Assembly (NCBI GenBank): GCA_047602475.1
Contig: JASGHE010000002.1
Location: 744,001 to 808,000, forward strand
From: JAEUIE01 sp047602475
Lineage (GTDB): Bacteria; Planctomycetota; Planctomycetia; Gemmatales; HRBIN36
DNA: 64,000 bases
Direction of reading: 5' to 3'
How positions within the stretch are numbered: the first letter of the stretch is position 1; every line of letters begins with the position of its first letter. The position numbers were made by a program, and so were the translations under genes. Under the pieces are notes generated by a model. The model did not search any database. It worked only from the letters and a program-made list of their open reading frames with translations, and was not told where the DNA came from. Shown piece after piece: positions 54,377-63,844 of the stretch.

Positions 54377-56862
54377 ATGAAATGGTTGCTCTCCATTGCT
54401 GCTCTGGCAGTCTGTCTCGGTGCCTGGATCGTTCCCGACAACAGTCTGGCTGGTGAGAATACACCGCAGAAGCTATCGGTCTTTCCCGAACGTATCAGCC
54501 TCGATGGCAGCGACGATTCCCGTCAGCTGATCATCACCGAACAGGCATCGGGTAAACCGATCGATGTCACCGGTTCCGCCAAGGTCAGCATCGCCAACAA
54601 AGAACTGGCCAAGGTGCTTCCCGGCGGTCGAGTAATTCCACTGGCCAATGGCAAGACCGAACTGCTGCTCGAACAGTCGGGCCAGACGGTGAAGATCCCC
54701 GTTGAGATCAAGCACGTTGGCGACAACCTGCCCATCAACTTCCCCAACCAAATCGTTCCCATCTTCACCAAGCTTGGCTGCAACGCCGGTGGCTGTCATG
54801 GCAAAGCCAGCGGACAGAATGGCTTCCGTCTGTCGCTGCTCGGCTTCGAGGCTGACCTCGACTTCCAGACGCTGGTCAAGGAAGGTCGTGGCCGACGGGT
54901 CTTCCCTGCTGCTCCCGATGAAAGTCTGCTCCTCAAAAAGGGTGCAGGCATCATGCCTCACGGCGGCGGAAAGAAAATGGAAAAGGAAAGCGACGAGTAC
55001 AAGACCATTCGCCGTTGGATCGCATCAGGCATGCCTTGGGGCGATGAGAAAGATCCAAAGGTCACACGCGTCTCCGTCTATCCTGAACAGCGTGTCGTTG
55101 CCCGTGCTGGCCGGCAGCAATTGGCTGTACTTGCCCACTATTCCAATGGCACCGTCGAAGATGTCACCCGCCGGGCACAGTACGAGAGCAATGAAACCGA
55201 TATTGCCACCGTCGAAACGGGCGGCCTGGTCAACGTCGGCAAGACCAGCGGCGAAGCGGGCATCATGATCCGTTATCAAGGCATGGTCACGGTCTTCCGG
55301 GCCACTGTGCCATTGGGTGTGAAGATTCCTGACTACCAGTTCCCCAACAACAACTACATCGATACCCATGTGCAAAGAAGTATCAACTGCTGGGCCTGGT
55401 GCCTTCCGAGGTCAGCAGCGATGCGGTCTTTATCCGCCGGGTCTATGTCGATGTCACCGGAACGCTGCCGACGCCTGATGAGGTCAGCAAGTTTGTCGCT
55501 GATCAGGCCAAAGACAAGCGAGCGAAACTGATCGATCAACTCCTCGAACGCCCCGAATATGCCTACACCTTCGCCAACAAGTGGGCAGATATTCTCAAAG
55601 TCAAACGCAATGGCGACCCCAAGCGTGCCCCTGGCACTCATGCCTTTCATGCTTGGCTCATGCAGGCGATGGCTGACGATCTGCCCTATGATCAGTTCAT
55701 TCGCTCCGTTATCTCCGCCACGGGTGATGAGACCACGCATCCACCGGTCGTCTGGTACAAGGAAGAGCGTGATCTCTCCAACCTCGTCGATGACACCGCC
55801 CAGGTCTTCCTCGGCCAGCGGTTAGCTTGTGCCAACTGTCACCATCATCCGTTTGAGAAATGGAGCCAGGATGACTACTGGGGCATGGCTTCCTTCTATG
55901 GCCGAGTGGCTCGGAAGAACATTCCCATCCCCGGTGCTCCCAACAACCGTGGCGATCAGCTGCTGCGTCTCTGGGTCAAACGTGATGGCAGCGCCACCAA
56001 CAAACGCACCGGTCAACCTGCTGCCATCAAGGCTCTTGATGCCCCGGTGGTGCAGATCGATAATGGCGATGATCCCCGGAACCGCCTCGTCGATTGGATG
56101 ATCGATCAGAAGAACCCGTTCGTCGCCAAGGCCATCGTCAATCGTTACTGGGCGCACTTCTTCGGTCGTGGCATTGTCGATCCGCTCGATGATATGCGGG
56201 TGACCAATCCACCCTCGAACCCCGAACTGCTTCAGGCCCTGGCTGACGACTTCGTCAAGAACGGCATGAGCCTCAAGCAACTGGTACGCAGCATCGTGGG
56301 CAGCAGGGTCTATCAACTGAGTTCGATCCCGAACGAGTTCAACAAGACCGATAAGCAGAACTTCACCCGCTTCTATCCCCGTCGCTTAGGGGCTGAAGTG
56401 CTGCTCGATGCGGTCAGCCAGGTCACCGACAGCCCCAGCGCCTTCGCCGGGTTGCCTACCGATCAGCACGGCCCCCGCCGAGCTATGATGCTGCCCGATG
56501 AAAACCATGGCAGCTACTTCCTCGAAGTGTTCGGCAAGCCGGCTCGTACCTCGTCCTGTGAATGCGAACGCACCAACGATGCCAACCTGGCCCAGGCACT
56601 GCATCTGTTGAACAGTGACGAAGTACAACAGAAGCTCTCCAAAGCCGGCGGCAGAGCCGAGAAATTGGCCCAGGACAAGACCAAGGATGATGCCACCAAA
56701 GTGAAGGAACTCTTCCTCTGGTGCTATGGCCGACAGCCGACGGAACAGCAACTCAAAGTCTCGCTCGCTCACATTGAGAAGCTTAGTGCCAACCGCAAGC
56801 AGGCGTTCGAGAACCTGCTGTGGGCGTTGGTCAATACGAAAGAGTTCCTGTTCGTGCAGTGA
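54377..56862 (+). CDS. secreted Big-2/DUF1549/DUF1553 protein (frameshifted)
   Basis: 828 residues after repair. A signal peptide (MKWLLSIAALAVCLGAWIVP) and an Ig-like Big-2 part (about 25-110) come first. CNAGGCHGKASGQNGFRLSLLGFEAD near 132-160 is the haem-binding-like Cys-His segment of planctomycete cytochrome-like PSCyt1 domains, followed by a second Big-2-like part, DUF1549 (KWADILKV, CANCHHHPFEKWSQDDYWGMASFYG) and DUF1553 (FYPRRLGAEVLLDAV, LFLWCYGRQPTEQQL). The frame breaks at 55373-55377, where one more base gives VQKKYQLLGLVP. Usual partner DUF1501 is not next to it. A perfect palindrome follows at 56882. Confidence 0.87.
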
Positions 56863-56881
56863 TCATGGTCCGGGAATACAA

Positions 56882-56917
56882 AACGAGCCGCCAGGAAGTA
56901 CTTCCTGGCGGCTCGTT
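56882..56917. terminator. perfect 36-bp palindrome, bidirectional terminator candidate
   Basis: AACGAGCCGCCAGGAAGT and ACTTCCTGGCGGCTCGTT are exact reverse complements with no loop. It lies 20 bases after the DUF1549-type gene stop, followed by GTATTTC. On the other strand it precedes TTTGTATTC, so it could stop transcription both ways. Confidence 0.75.
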
Positions 56918-56923
56918 GTATTT

Positions 56924-56966
56924 CTCCCCTCTCCCCTGGAGGGAGAGGGGTTGGGGGTGAGGGGGC
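56924..56966. repeat. dispersed CCCCTCTCCC repeat, partial copy
   Basis: CTCCCCTCTCCCCTGGAGGG then AGAGGGGTTGGGGGTGAGGG. The GGCGAAGCCC half seen in the other copies is missing here. Confidence 0.65.
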
Positions 56967-56999
56967 ACGGTGACAAGCTGCCGTCACGCAAAGGTTGAC

Positions 57000-58502
57000 C
57001 TACTTCACACAGAACACATGCTCCACACTCCGCAGAATAACCGCCCCATCGGTCACCGCCGGCGAGGCCCAGAACATTTCATCAAGAGCATTCTTGCTGA
57101 CGACCTTGAACTCCGGCCCAGCTTGAATGACGTGAGTCGTGCCACCATCATCGAGGCAATAGACCTTGCCGCCGCTCGCCCAAGGTGAAGCCCAGAAGGC
57201 CTTGGCACCCGGCAGACGTTCCTTGTAGACCTGTTTGCCTGTCTTGGCATCGTAACAGGTAACCACGCCACCATTGCGGGCCAGCACGTAGACATGGCCT
57301 TCGTAGAGCAGGGGGGAAGCCATCTCGACTCCGCCGCGAGCAACCGACCAGGCAACGCTGTCGTTGGAAGTCTGCCCCGCCTTCAGGCTGATATCCCCCT
57401 TGGCTCCGGCACGAATGGCATACAGACCGCCACCTGCACCTCCACCGCCCATGCCACGTCCTTGGCCGCCACCACCCTTTTCAGCTTCGCCGCCTCCACC
57501 ACCGCCACCGCCGGGGCGACCACCGCCGCCACCACCCATACCGGCTGATGACCCGACATAGAGCATGTCTGCATCACCCACGGGAGTGGCACAGCAGCGG
57601 CCATTGCCGTTGTTGAGCTCCCAGAGCAGCTTGCCATCGGCTGGGTTGTAAGAGCGGATCTTCTTGGCACCCAGAGTGACCAGCTCAGTACGGTCCTTGT
57701 TCTTCCAGATCATGGGAGAACCCCAGTTGGTCTTCTCATCACGATCAACCTTCCAGACTTCCTTGCCCGTCTTGCGGTCGAGGGCAACAAGGAACGACTT
57801 CTGTTCGTTATCAATCTGGAGGAAGAGGTTTTCCCCTTCGAGGACGGGTGAGCTGGAAGTGCCCCAGCCCATCTGCATCGGGAAGCTGCCCAGGTCTTTC
57901 TTCCAGACGAGCTTGCCGTCGAAATCGTAACAGAAGAGCCCGGTCATGCCGAAGTAGCAGTAGACCCGTTCGCCATCGGTCACAGGGGTTTCGGAAGCGT
58001 AAGTGTTGCTGCCATGCGTAGGGATGCGTGGCTTGGCTTCGAGAGCCTGCTGCTTCCACAGCGTCTTGCCCGTATTCTTGTCGAGGCAGTAGACTTCCCA
58101 CTGATAGAGAACATCGGGGGCGGCATTGCGACCGTAGCCACCGCCACCAGGAGGTCCACCGCCACCACCCTTACCCTGTCCACCACCGCCTCCACCACCG
58201 GGAGGACGACTACTACCGCCGCCCATGCCGCCGCCACTGCTCGGCTTGCGTTGCTTTTCCGTGATGGCAGTCGTGATGAAGACTTTATCGCCAGAGACAA
58301 TCGGGCACGACCATGCCACGCCGGGGATGGTCACCTTCCATTGCACGTTCTTATCCTTGCTCCATTCAAGCGGCACGCTGTTGCCGGCAGAGAGGCCGGA
58401 ACTGTTCGTGCCTCGGAACCCGGGCCAGTCTTCAGCCTGGGTGATGGTGAGCAAACCGGCGCTTACCAGACTAAGTGCGACAAGAGATTTGGCGAAACGC
58501 AT
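57000..58502 (-). CDS. secreted PQQ-type beta-propeller protein with two poly-Gly insertions
   Basis: 500 residues from ATG 58502 (MRFAKSLVALSLVSAGLLTITQA signal peptide), then EDWPGFRGTNSSGL. The upstream frame to 58685 is repeat-derived. Propeller blades: VYCLDKNTGKTLWKQQ, CYDFDGKLVWKKDLGS, LVALDRKTGKEVWKVDR, SYNPADGKLLWELNN, VTCYDAKTGKQVYKER. Two long Gly/Pro/Met-rich insertions interrupt the blades (starting GGGMGGGSSRPPGGGG and GMGGGGGGRPGGGGGG). These are not seen in the family members at 34563 and 40124. Function unknown; likely surface-exposed. Confidence 0.85.
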   Translation of the reverse strand: MRFAKSLVALSLVSAGLLTITQAEDWPGFRGTNSSGLSAGNSVPLEWSKDKNVQWKVTIPGVAWSCPIVSGDKVFITTAITEKQRKPSSGGGMGGGSSRPPGGGGGGGQGKGGGGGPPGGGGYGRNAAPDVLYQWEVYCLDKNTGKTLWKQQALEAKPRIPTHGSNTYASETPVTDGERVYCYFGMTGLFCYDFDGKLVWKKDLGSFPMQMGWGTSSSPVLEGENLFLQIDNEQKSFLVALDRKTGKEVWKVDRDEKTNWGSPMIWKNKDRTELVTLGAKKIRSYNPADGKLLWELNNGNGRCCATPVGDADMLYVGSSAGMGGGGGGRPGGGGGGGGEAEKGGGGQGRGMGGGGAGGGLYAIRAGAKGDISLKAGQTSNDSVAWSVARGGVEMASPLLYEGHVYVLARNGGVVTCYDAKTGKQVYKERLPGAKAFWASPWASGGKVYCLDDGGTTHVIQAGPEFKVVSKNALDEMFWASPAVTDGAVILRSVEHVFCVK

Positions 58503-58559
58503 AGATCGAACTCCATTGTGACAACCTTCGTGGGAGTAGCGTACCGTAAAAGGCATGAA

Positions 58560-58676
58560 AGGAACATGAACTGCGTGCTCTTCTCTCCCCTTTTCAAGGG
58601 GGAGTTGGAGGGGGTAAATTTCGCTACGACATCTAACCCCACCCAACCTCCCCTTGGCAAGGGGAGGAGCAAGACA
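58560..58676. repeat. inverted CCCCTTxxCAAGGGG repeat pair
   Basis: CCCCTTTTCAAGGGGGAGTT (about 58588) and the reverse complement CCTCCCCTTGGCAAGGGGAG (about 58649) lie in the gap between the PQQ and threonine synthase genes. It is related to the CCCTCTCCC family. Confidence 0.65.
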
Positions 58677-58681
58677 ATGAA

Positions 58682-59911
58682 TCAACTTCGCATCAGCTGA
58701 ACCTGAGCCTCCAGTGTCTCTTCCTTCCTCAATCGTGGCAGCTTCAGCGGCATCACTTCCAGATACTTCTGGGCCGCCCCGGTATTAAACACCACGATTT
58801 GCTCGTTCGGATCGATCTTCTTGTCCTTCACGAGTTGCTGTAACACATCAAGACAGATAGCTGTCTCTGGGCACAGACTGATGCCTTCCAGGCTCCCTGC
58901 CTGACACATCCAATGGACGATGCTCTCTTCCTTGCCGGTGAGCGCCTCGCCGCCACTGCCTCGGACAGCGTCGAGAATCATGAAGTCGCCCACCGCTACG
59001 GGCACTCGCAATCCGCTGGCAACAGTATGGGCGTTCGGAAACGCCGGGGCGAAGCGTTCACCCTTGACGTAAGCCGTGGCAATCGGCGCACAGCATTCGC
59101 TTTGACAACTGTAGAGACGGGGCAAACGTTCACCTCGCAGCCAGCCTAGTTGCTTCAGTTCATCGAACGCTTTCCACATGCCGATGAGACCCGTGCCTCC
59201 GCCAGTGGGGTAGAAGATGGAATCGGGCAGCTTCCAGTCGAGCTGTTCCGCCAGTTCCAGCCCCATCGTCTTTTTGCCTTCGATGCGGTAGGGTTCCTTG
59301 AGCGTGGAGAGATCGAACCACTCCATCGCTGCCGCTCCGGTGCGAACGATCTTGCCACAATCGTTGATCAGCCCGTTGACCAGAAAGACCTTGGCACCAA
59401 AGAGCACCGCCTCGAACTGGTTGACAATCGGTGTATCTTCGGGCATCAGTACATAGACTTCCATGCCGGCCCGAGCACCGTAGGCAGCGGCTGCTCCCCC
59501 GGCGTTGCCGGCTGTGGGCAGGGCCAATCGCTTGACGCCCAGCGCCTTGGCCATGCTGATCGCAGCCGTCATCCCCCGGCATTTGAACGATCCGGTCGGC
59601 AGTTGCGATTCGTCCTTGATCCACAGATTCTTCAAGCCCATCAGTCTGCCTAGCAGTGGGCAGGGCAACAGTGGTGTTATCCCCTCGCCGAGCGTGACCG
59701 GCTCATGCTCAGAGGGCAAAGGCAGTAGTTCACGATACCGCCACAGCGACGGCGGTCGCTGCCTGATCTGCTCCGGCGTGACAGCCTTCCTGGCCGCTTC
59801 GAGGTCGTATCGCACCCAAATGGGCCGATCCTGATGCATGCCCAGCAGTTGCATCGGTTCGAAGCGGGTGCCATCAATGGCACTTTCCAAATGGCTGACG
59901 AAGTGGGGCAT
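58682..59911 (-). CDS. thrC: threonine synthase
   Basis: 409 residues. PLP enzyme converting O-phosphohomoserine to threonine. TLGEGITPLLPCP leads into KDESQLPTGSFKCRGM, where the lysine of SFK holds PLP. LPTAGNAGGAAAAYGARAGMEVYVLMPEDTP is the cofactor phosphate segment, and TGGGTGLIGMWKAFDEL is the PLP-phosphate-binding loop. The long C-terminus matches the group with a tryptophan-synthase-like fold. It lies 3 bases after cinA-like gene's stop on the same strand, so they may be cotranscribed. Confidence 0.93.
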   Translation of the reverse strand: MPHFVSHLESAIDGTRFEPMQLLGMHQDRPIWVRYDLEAARKAVTPEQIRQRPPSLWRYRELLPLPSEHEPVTLGEGITPLLPCPLLGRLMGLKNLWIKDESQLPTGSFKCRGMTAAISMAKALGVKRLALPTAGNAGGAAAAYGARAGMEVYVLMPEDTPIVNQFEAVLFGAKVFLVNGLINDCGKIVRTGAAAMEWFDLSTLKEPYRIEGKKTMGLELAEQLDWKLPDSIFYPTGGGTGLIGMWKAFDELKQLGWLRGERLPRLYSCQSECCAPIATAYVKGERFAPAFPNAHTVASGLRVPVAVGDFMILDAVRGSGGEALTGKEESIVHWMCQAGSLEGISLCPETAICLDVLQQLVKDKKIDPNEQIVVFNTGAAQKYLEVMPLKLPRLRKEETLEAQVQLMRS

Positions 59912-59914
59912 GGT

Positions 59915-61177
59915 TTACAACTTCAGTAGAGAGAGGCGAAGAGCGTTTAATGCCATCTTGGCGACACGATTCATAACATCGAGCCGATGCTGACTGATAG
60001 CGTTGACTTTGTAATGCGTTACACCGTTCGGCCCAGCGACACCAATGTAGGCCAGGCCCACGGGTTTGGCATCGGACCCGCCACCCGGTCCGGCGATACC
60101 GGTGCTACTGACTGCGAGATCAGCCCCGAAGCGTTCTTTCGCTCCCCGAGCCATTGCTTCAGCTACTTCCGCGCTGACCGCACCATGCTGAGCAATCAGC
60201 TCAGCGGGGACACCAAGCTGGCTTGTTTTCGCTTCGTTGGCATAGGCAACGCAGCCACCGAGGAAATGGGCACTGATACCAGGAATGTGGCACAGGCGAT
60301 TCATGATAAGTCCGCCGGTCAAACTCTCTGCCACAGCCAGCGTTTTGTTCTTCTGTGCAGCCAGGGCGGCGACGGCGTGTTGCAATTCCTCATCGCCAAC
60401 ACCAAAGACGAGAGTGCCCAGTCGTTCCCGAATGATGGCTTCGACCGGGGCAATCTGAGCTTCAGCCTCCGCCTGATCCTTGCCGGTGCCGAAAATGCGT
60501 AGTGAGATGGTAGCATCGCTGGCGGTGATGCCGACTTCGGGGATGTGGCCCCGCTTGGTGAGGTCGAGCAGATTTTCTTCGACCGCTGCTTCACCGAGTC
60601 CGAAGGTATTGAGCTTACGTTCGAGGATGATGCCGGCCTGATCTGGGAAGTGGCTGAGCAGCCTGGGCATAACCTTCTTTTCGAAGAGATGGTGCATCTC
60701 TCGAGGGACGCCGGGCAGGGCGACGAAGACAGCAGGCGATCGACCGGTACGAGCTACCTCAAACCAGATGCCTGGAGCAGTGCCGACCGGATTGGGGATC
60801 GGCTCAGCACCGCTGGGGAAGTAAGCCTGCACCCTGTTTCGTTCCGTCATCTCCCGGCCAAATCGCTTGAACAGCGCCTGGATGGCATCCAGGCTGGGCT
60901 GATGAAAGACCAGTTCCACCCCGGCGACGGCAGCTAGCACCTCACGGGTCAGGTCATCCTGAGTCGGCCCCAGGCCACCGGTGGAGATGATCAAATCAGC
61001 CCGTTCCGCGGCAACCCGGAAGGCGGCGATGTTCTCGTCGAGATCATCTGCAAGGGTCGTATGGAAACGAACCGGGAAGCCCTGAGCCTGAAGCTGCCGG
61101 CTCAGCCATTGGCTGTTGGTATCGAGATTACGGCCCGTAGTGAGTTCGGAGCCGATGGAGATGAGTTCGACTTTCAT
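59915..61177 (-). CDS. cinA: CinA-family protein (nicotinamide-nucleotide amidase/competence-damage protein)
   Basis: 420 residues from ATG 61177 (MKVELISIGSELTTGRNLDTNSQWL). N-terminal MoCF-like domain (about 1-170): LIISTGGLGPTQDDLTREVLA and ALPGVPREMHHLFE. C-terminal PncC-type deamidase (about 260-415): LAVAESLTGGLIMNRLCHIPG, GGCVAYANEAKTSQLGVP and AVSSTGIAGPGGGSDAKPVGLAYIG. The C-terminal domain deamidates NMN in NAD salvage. The longer frame from 61225 is repeat-derived. Confidence 0.93.
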   Translation of the reverse strand: MKVELISIGSELTTGRNLDTNSQWLSRQLQAQGFPVRFHTTLADDLDENIAAFRVAAERADLIISTGGLGPTQDDLTREVLAAVAGVELVFHQPSLDAIQALFKRFGREMTERNRVQAYFPSGAEPIPNPVGTAPGIWFEVARTGRSPAVFVALPGVPREMHHLFEKKVMPRLLSHFPDQAGIILERKLNTFGLGEAAVEENLLDLTKRGHIPEVGITASDATISLRIFGTGKDQAEAEAQIAPVEAIIRERLGTLVFGVGDEELQHAVAALAAQKNKTLAVAESLTGGLIMNRLCHIPGISAHFLGGCVAYANEAKTSQLGVPAELIAQHGAVSAEVAEAMARGAKERFGADLAVSSTGIAGPGGGSDAKPVGLAYIGVAGPNGVTHYKVNAISQHRLDVMNRVAKMALNALRLSLLKL

Positions 61178-61195
61178 CGAGACAGTATAGGCTCT

Positions 61196-61222
61196 ACTCA
61201 GGGGGCTGACGCCCCCCGCTCG
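61196..61222. repeat. REP-like palindrome, GGGGGCTGACGCCCCCC type
   Basis: CTCAGGGGGCTGACGCCCCC followed by CGCTCG, hairpin in the gap next to the cinA start. It is related to the copies at 7366, 29107 and 61686. Confidence 0.6.
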
Positions 61223-61238
61223 CACTACTATTGATCAA

Positions 61239-61667
61239 TTACAGAATCTCAGTCGGGCAGAACTGACAACTCAGCCGGCTGCTGTTCACATCGAGACGTT
61301 CCAGAATGTTGACAACCTTGCTCACCGGGATGCCCCAGTCCATGGCCCAACGGATAACGTCGAGATTCTCTTTACCTTCAATCATGCGTTCCAGAATACG
61401 GTCGAGGAGTTGTTCATCGTGCTTGAATTCATTTCTCAACAGGCCGAAGTCAATGCAATCGAGTTCCATCCAGTAGGCCTTGCCTTGAAGATGCTCCATC
61501 CAACGGGCACGCAGGAAACCATTCCAGTGATCATGCACCCAGCGGCGGACACAGGCTTCGCCGAGATCGTGGCCTGCCTTCTCGCTCTGTATCCAACGGT
61601 CCACGAGAGCTGCTTTCAGCCCTGCTTCATGGACACTCGAGATTTTCACGTCACCGGGGGGTGGCAT
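61239..61667 (-). CDS. hypothetical protein, 142 aa
   Basis: Not recognised. It is soluble and helical, with many Trp (HDHWNGFLRARWMEHLQGKAYW, IRWAMDWGIPV) and two Cys at the C-terminus (LSCQFCPTEIL). ATG 61667 (MPPPGDVKISSV). It sits between two palindromes, upstream of cinA on the same strand. Confidence 0.6.
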   Translation of the reverse strand: MPPPGDVKISSVHEAGLKAALVDRWIQSEKAGHDLGEACVRRWVHDHWNGFLRARWMEHLQGKAYWMELDCIDFGLLRNEFKHDEQLLDRILERMIEGKENLDVIRWAMDWGIPVSKVVNILERLDVNSSRLSCQFCPTEIL

Positions 61668-61685
61668 GGGTTATCTCCACATTAC

Positions 61686-61711
61686 TCCGGGGGGCTAACG
61701 CCGCCCGGCTC
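61686..61711. repeat. REP-like palindrome
   Basis: CCGGGGGGCTAACGCCGCCC followed by GGCTC, in the gap between the hypothetical gene and gyrB/parE. Fourth copy of the family. Confidence 0.6.
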
Positions 61712-61919
61712 TTCTTCTTTTGCTCTCTATATATTTATAATCGACACAAGATGTCATCACAATAGAGGTGCTTGAATTCATCAGGATTGAGGCTCAATTC
61801 TGATGGCAACTTTACGCTGTGTAATGAAATAATGGTCTACTTAACTCCCCTCCTCACTCATCTTTCACTCTATACTCTATCCCCTCATGAAGTGAACGTG
61901 TCCCTGCCCACAGGAAGCG

Positions 61920-63836
61920 ATGACCTACACAGCCAAGGATATTCAGGTTCTCGAAGGTCTGGAACCGGTTCGACGTCGGCCATCCATGTACATTGGCGGC
62001 GTTGACATTAAAGGTCTGCACCACCTCGTTTGGGAAATCGTCGATAACTGCGTGGATGAATACCTCAACGGGCATGGCGACCTGGTACACGTTACCCTAC
62101 ACAAAAAGGGCGATGCGGTCACTATTGTGGATAATGGCCGAGGCATCCCGGTTGATATTCATCCCAAGCATAAGAAGTCAGCTCTGGAGTTGATCCTCAG
62201 CACCCTCCACAGCGGTGCCAAGTTCGGCGAAGGCGACAGCTACTTCCACTCCGGTGGTTTACACGGCGTAGGCTCCTCGGTCGTCAACGCTCTCTCCAAA
62301 AAGCTGGTGGCGACCATCAAGCGGGATGGCAACGAATGGATGCAGGCCTTCTCCAAGGGCAAAGCGCTCGCCAACATCAAGAAAGTCGGATCAGCCCGCG
62401 GGCATGGTACCAGCATCTACTTCGAGCCTGACCCTGAGATCTTCCGCGTCACCAACCTCGATGCCGACACCATCAAGAACCATCTTGATGCCATGGCCTA
62501 CATTCACAGTGGCCTCAAGATCACCTTTAAAGACGAAGTCAAAGACGAGACCTATGATCTGACCCACAGCGGCGGGTTGCTCGAGTTCCTGGGCAAGATC
62601 GTCAAAGAGAACGAGAAGGCCCCTGTCACCGAGATCGCTTTCAACCTCCCCCGCACCGGCGGCGAGCGCGAAGCCAAGGTCGAATGCGCCTTACAGTGGA
62701 CCGAAAGCACCGAAGAATCGATACGCAGTTACGTCAATGGCATCCGCACCATCTCCGGTGGCACCCATGAGAACGGCTTCAAGGCTGCCATCGTCAAAGC
62801 GATCCGCAACTACATCGAAACCCACGATGTGAAGATCAAAGGCATCTCCATCACTGCTGAGGATATTCGTGAAGGCGTGGTCGGGCTGCTTTCCGTTTTT
62901 GTCCGAGAGCCGAAGTTCCAGGGGCAGACCAAGGAACGGCTCAACAATGAAGAGATGACGTCGCATGTCGATGGCGTCGTTCGGCCGGCGCTCGAAGCCT
63001 GGCTGAACAACAACAAAGCCTCCGCTGATCGCATCGTTGGCCGCATCGTCCTGGCCGCTCGGGCCCGTGAGGCAAGTCGAGCTGCGGTGCAGGACATCAA
63101 ACGCAAGTCAGTCGCTGAACGAAAGCTGAACCTGCCCGGCAAGCTCGCCGACTGTAGTTCTACCAACCTCGATGAGACGGAACTCTTCATCGTCGAAGGT
63201 GAATCAGCAGGCGGTTCCGCCATCGGCGGGCGCAACCGCAAGACTCAGGCGATCCTGCCTCTGCGGGGCAAGATCCTCAACTCCGAAGGGCTGCCCATCG
63301 CCAAGGTGGTGCTTAACCAGGAAATCAGCAACCTCATCGCTGCCCTGGGTACAGGCATCGGCGACAAGTTCGACATCAATCGGCTACGTTATGGCAAGAT
63401 TATCCTGCTGATGGATGCTGACTATGATGGGCACCATATCAGCACGCTGCTGCTGACCTTCTTCTTCCGCTATCTGCCACAGTTGATCAAGGATGGCCGA
63501 GTCTTCCTGGCTCAGCCGCCGCTCTATCGTGTGGTTGCTGGGAAAGAGGCTCACTGGGCACGGGATGACGCCCACAAGGAACAGATTCTTGCCGGGCTGC
63601 GCAACAATGCCAAGTATGTGATCACCCGCTTCAAGGGACTGGGCGAAATGAACTCCGAAGTTCTTGGCGAGACAACGCTCAACCCCCGCAGCAGGACGTT
63701 GCTGCAAGTCGATGTCGATAACACCCTCGAAGCTGATCAGATGTTCGTGACCTTGATGGGCAAAGACCCCTCACTCCGGTACGAGTTCATCATGAACTCG
63801 GCAGCCATGGCGACGGCAGCAGAGCTGGATGTGTAA
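61920..63836 (+). CDS. type IIA DNA topoisomerase subunit B (GyrB/ParE)
   Basis: 638 residues. ATPase subunit that, with subunit A, supercoils or decatenates DNA. GHKL ATPase: VWEIVDNCVDEYLNGHGD (N motif), IVDNGRGIPVDIH, GLHGVGSSVVNALSKKL. Transducer domain follows (AAREREAS-like AARAREASR). TOPRIM: FIVEGESAGGSAIGGRNRKTQ and LMDADYDGHHISTLLLTFFF with DxDxD. C-terminal ITRFKGLGEMNSEVLGETTLNP differs from the usual IQRYKGLGEM and NPxQLWxTT pattern of GyrB, so ParE is possible. It is not close to dnaA (30 kb away). Confidence 0.92.
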   Translation: MTYTAKDIQVLEGLEPVRRRPSMYIGGVDIKGLHHLVWEIVDNCVDEYLNGHGDLVHVTLHKKGDAVTIVDNGRGIPVDIHPKHKKSALELILSTLHSGAKFGEGDSYFHSGGLHGVGSSVVNALSKKLVATIKRDGNEWMQAFSKGKALANIKKVGSARGHGTSIYFEPDPEIFRVTNLDADTIKNHLDAMAYIHSGLKITFKDEVKDETYDLTHSGGLLEFLGKIVKENEKAPVTEIAFNLPRTGGEREAKVECALQWTESTEESIRSYVNGIRTISGGTHENGFKAAIVKAIRNYIETHDVKIKGISITAEDIREGVVGLLSVFVREPKFQGQTKERLNNEEMTSHVDGVVRPALEAWLNNNKASADRIVGRIVLAARAREASRAAVQDIKRKSVAERKLNLPGKLADCSSTNLDETELFIVEGESAGGSAIGGRNRKTQAILPLRGKILNSEGLPIAKVVLNQEISNLIAALGTGIGDKFDINRLRYGKIILLMDADYDGHHISTLLLTFFFRYLPQLIKDGRVFLAQPPLYRVVAGKEAHWARDDAHKEQILAGLRNNAKYVITRFKGLGEMNSEVLGETTLNPRSRTLLQVDVDNTLEADQMFVTLMGKDPSLRYEFIMNSAAMATAAELDV

Positions 63837-63844
63837 TGACTTTT

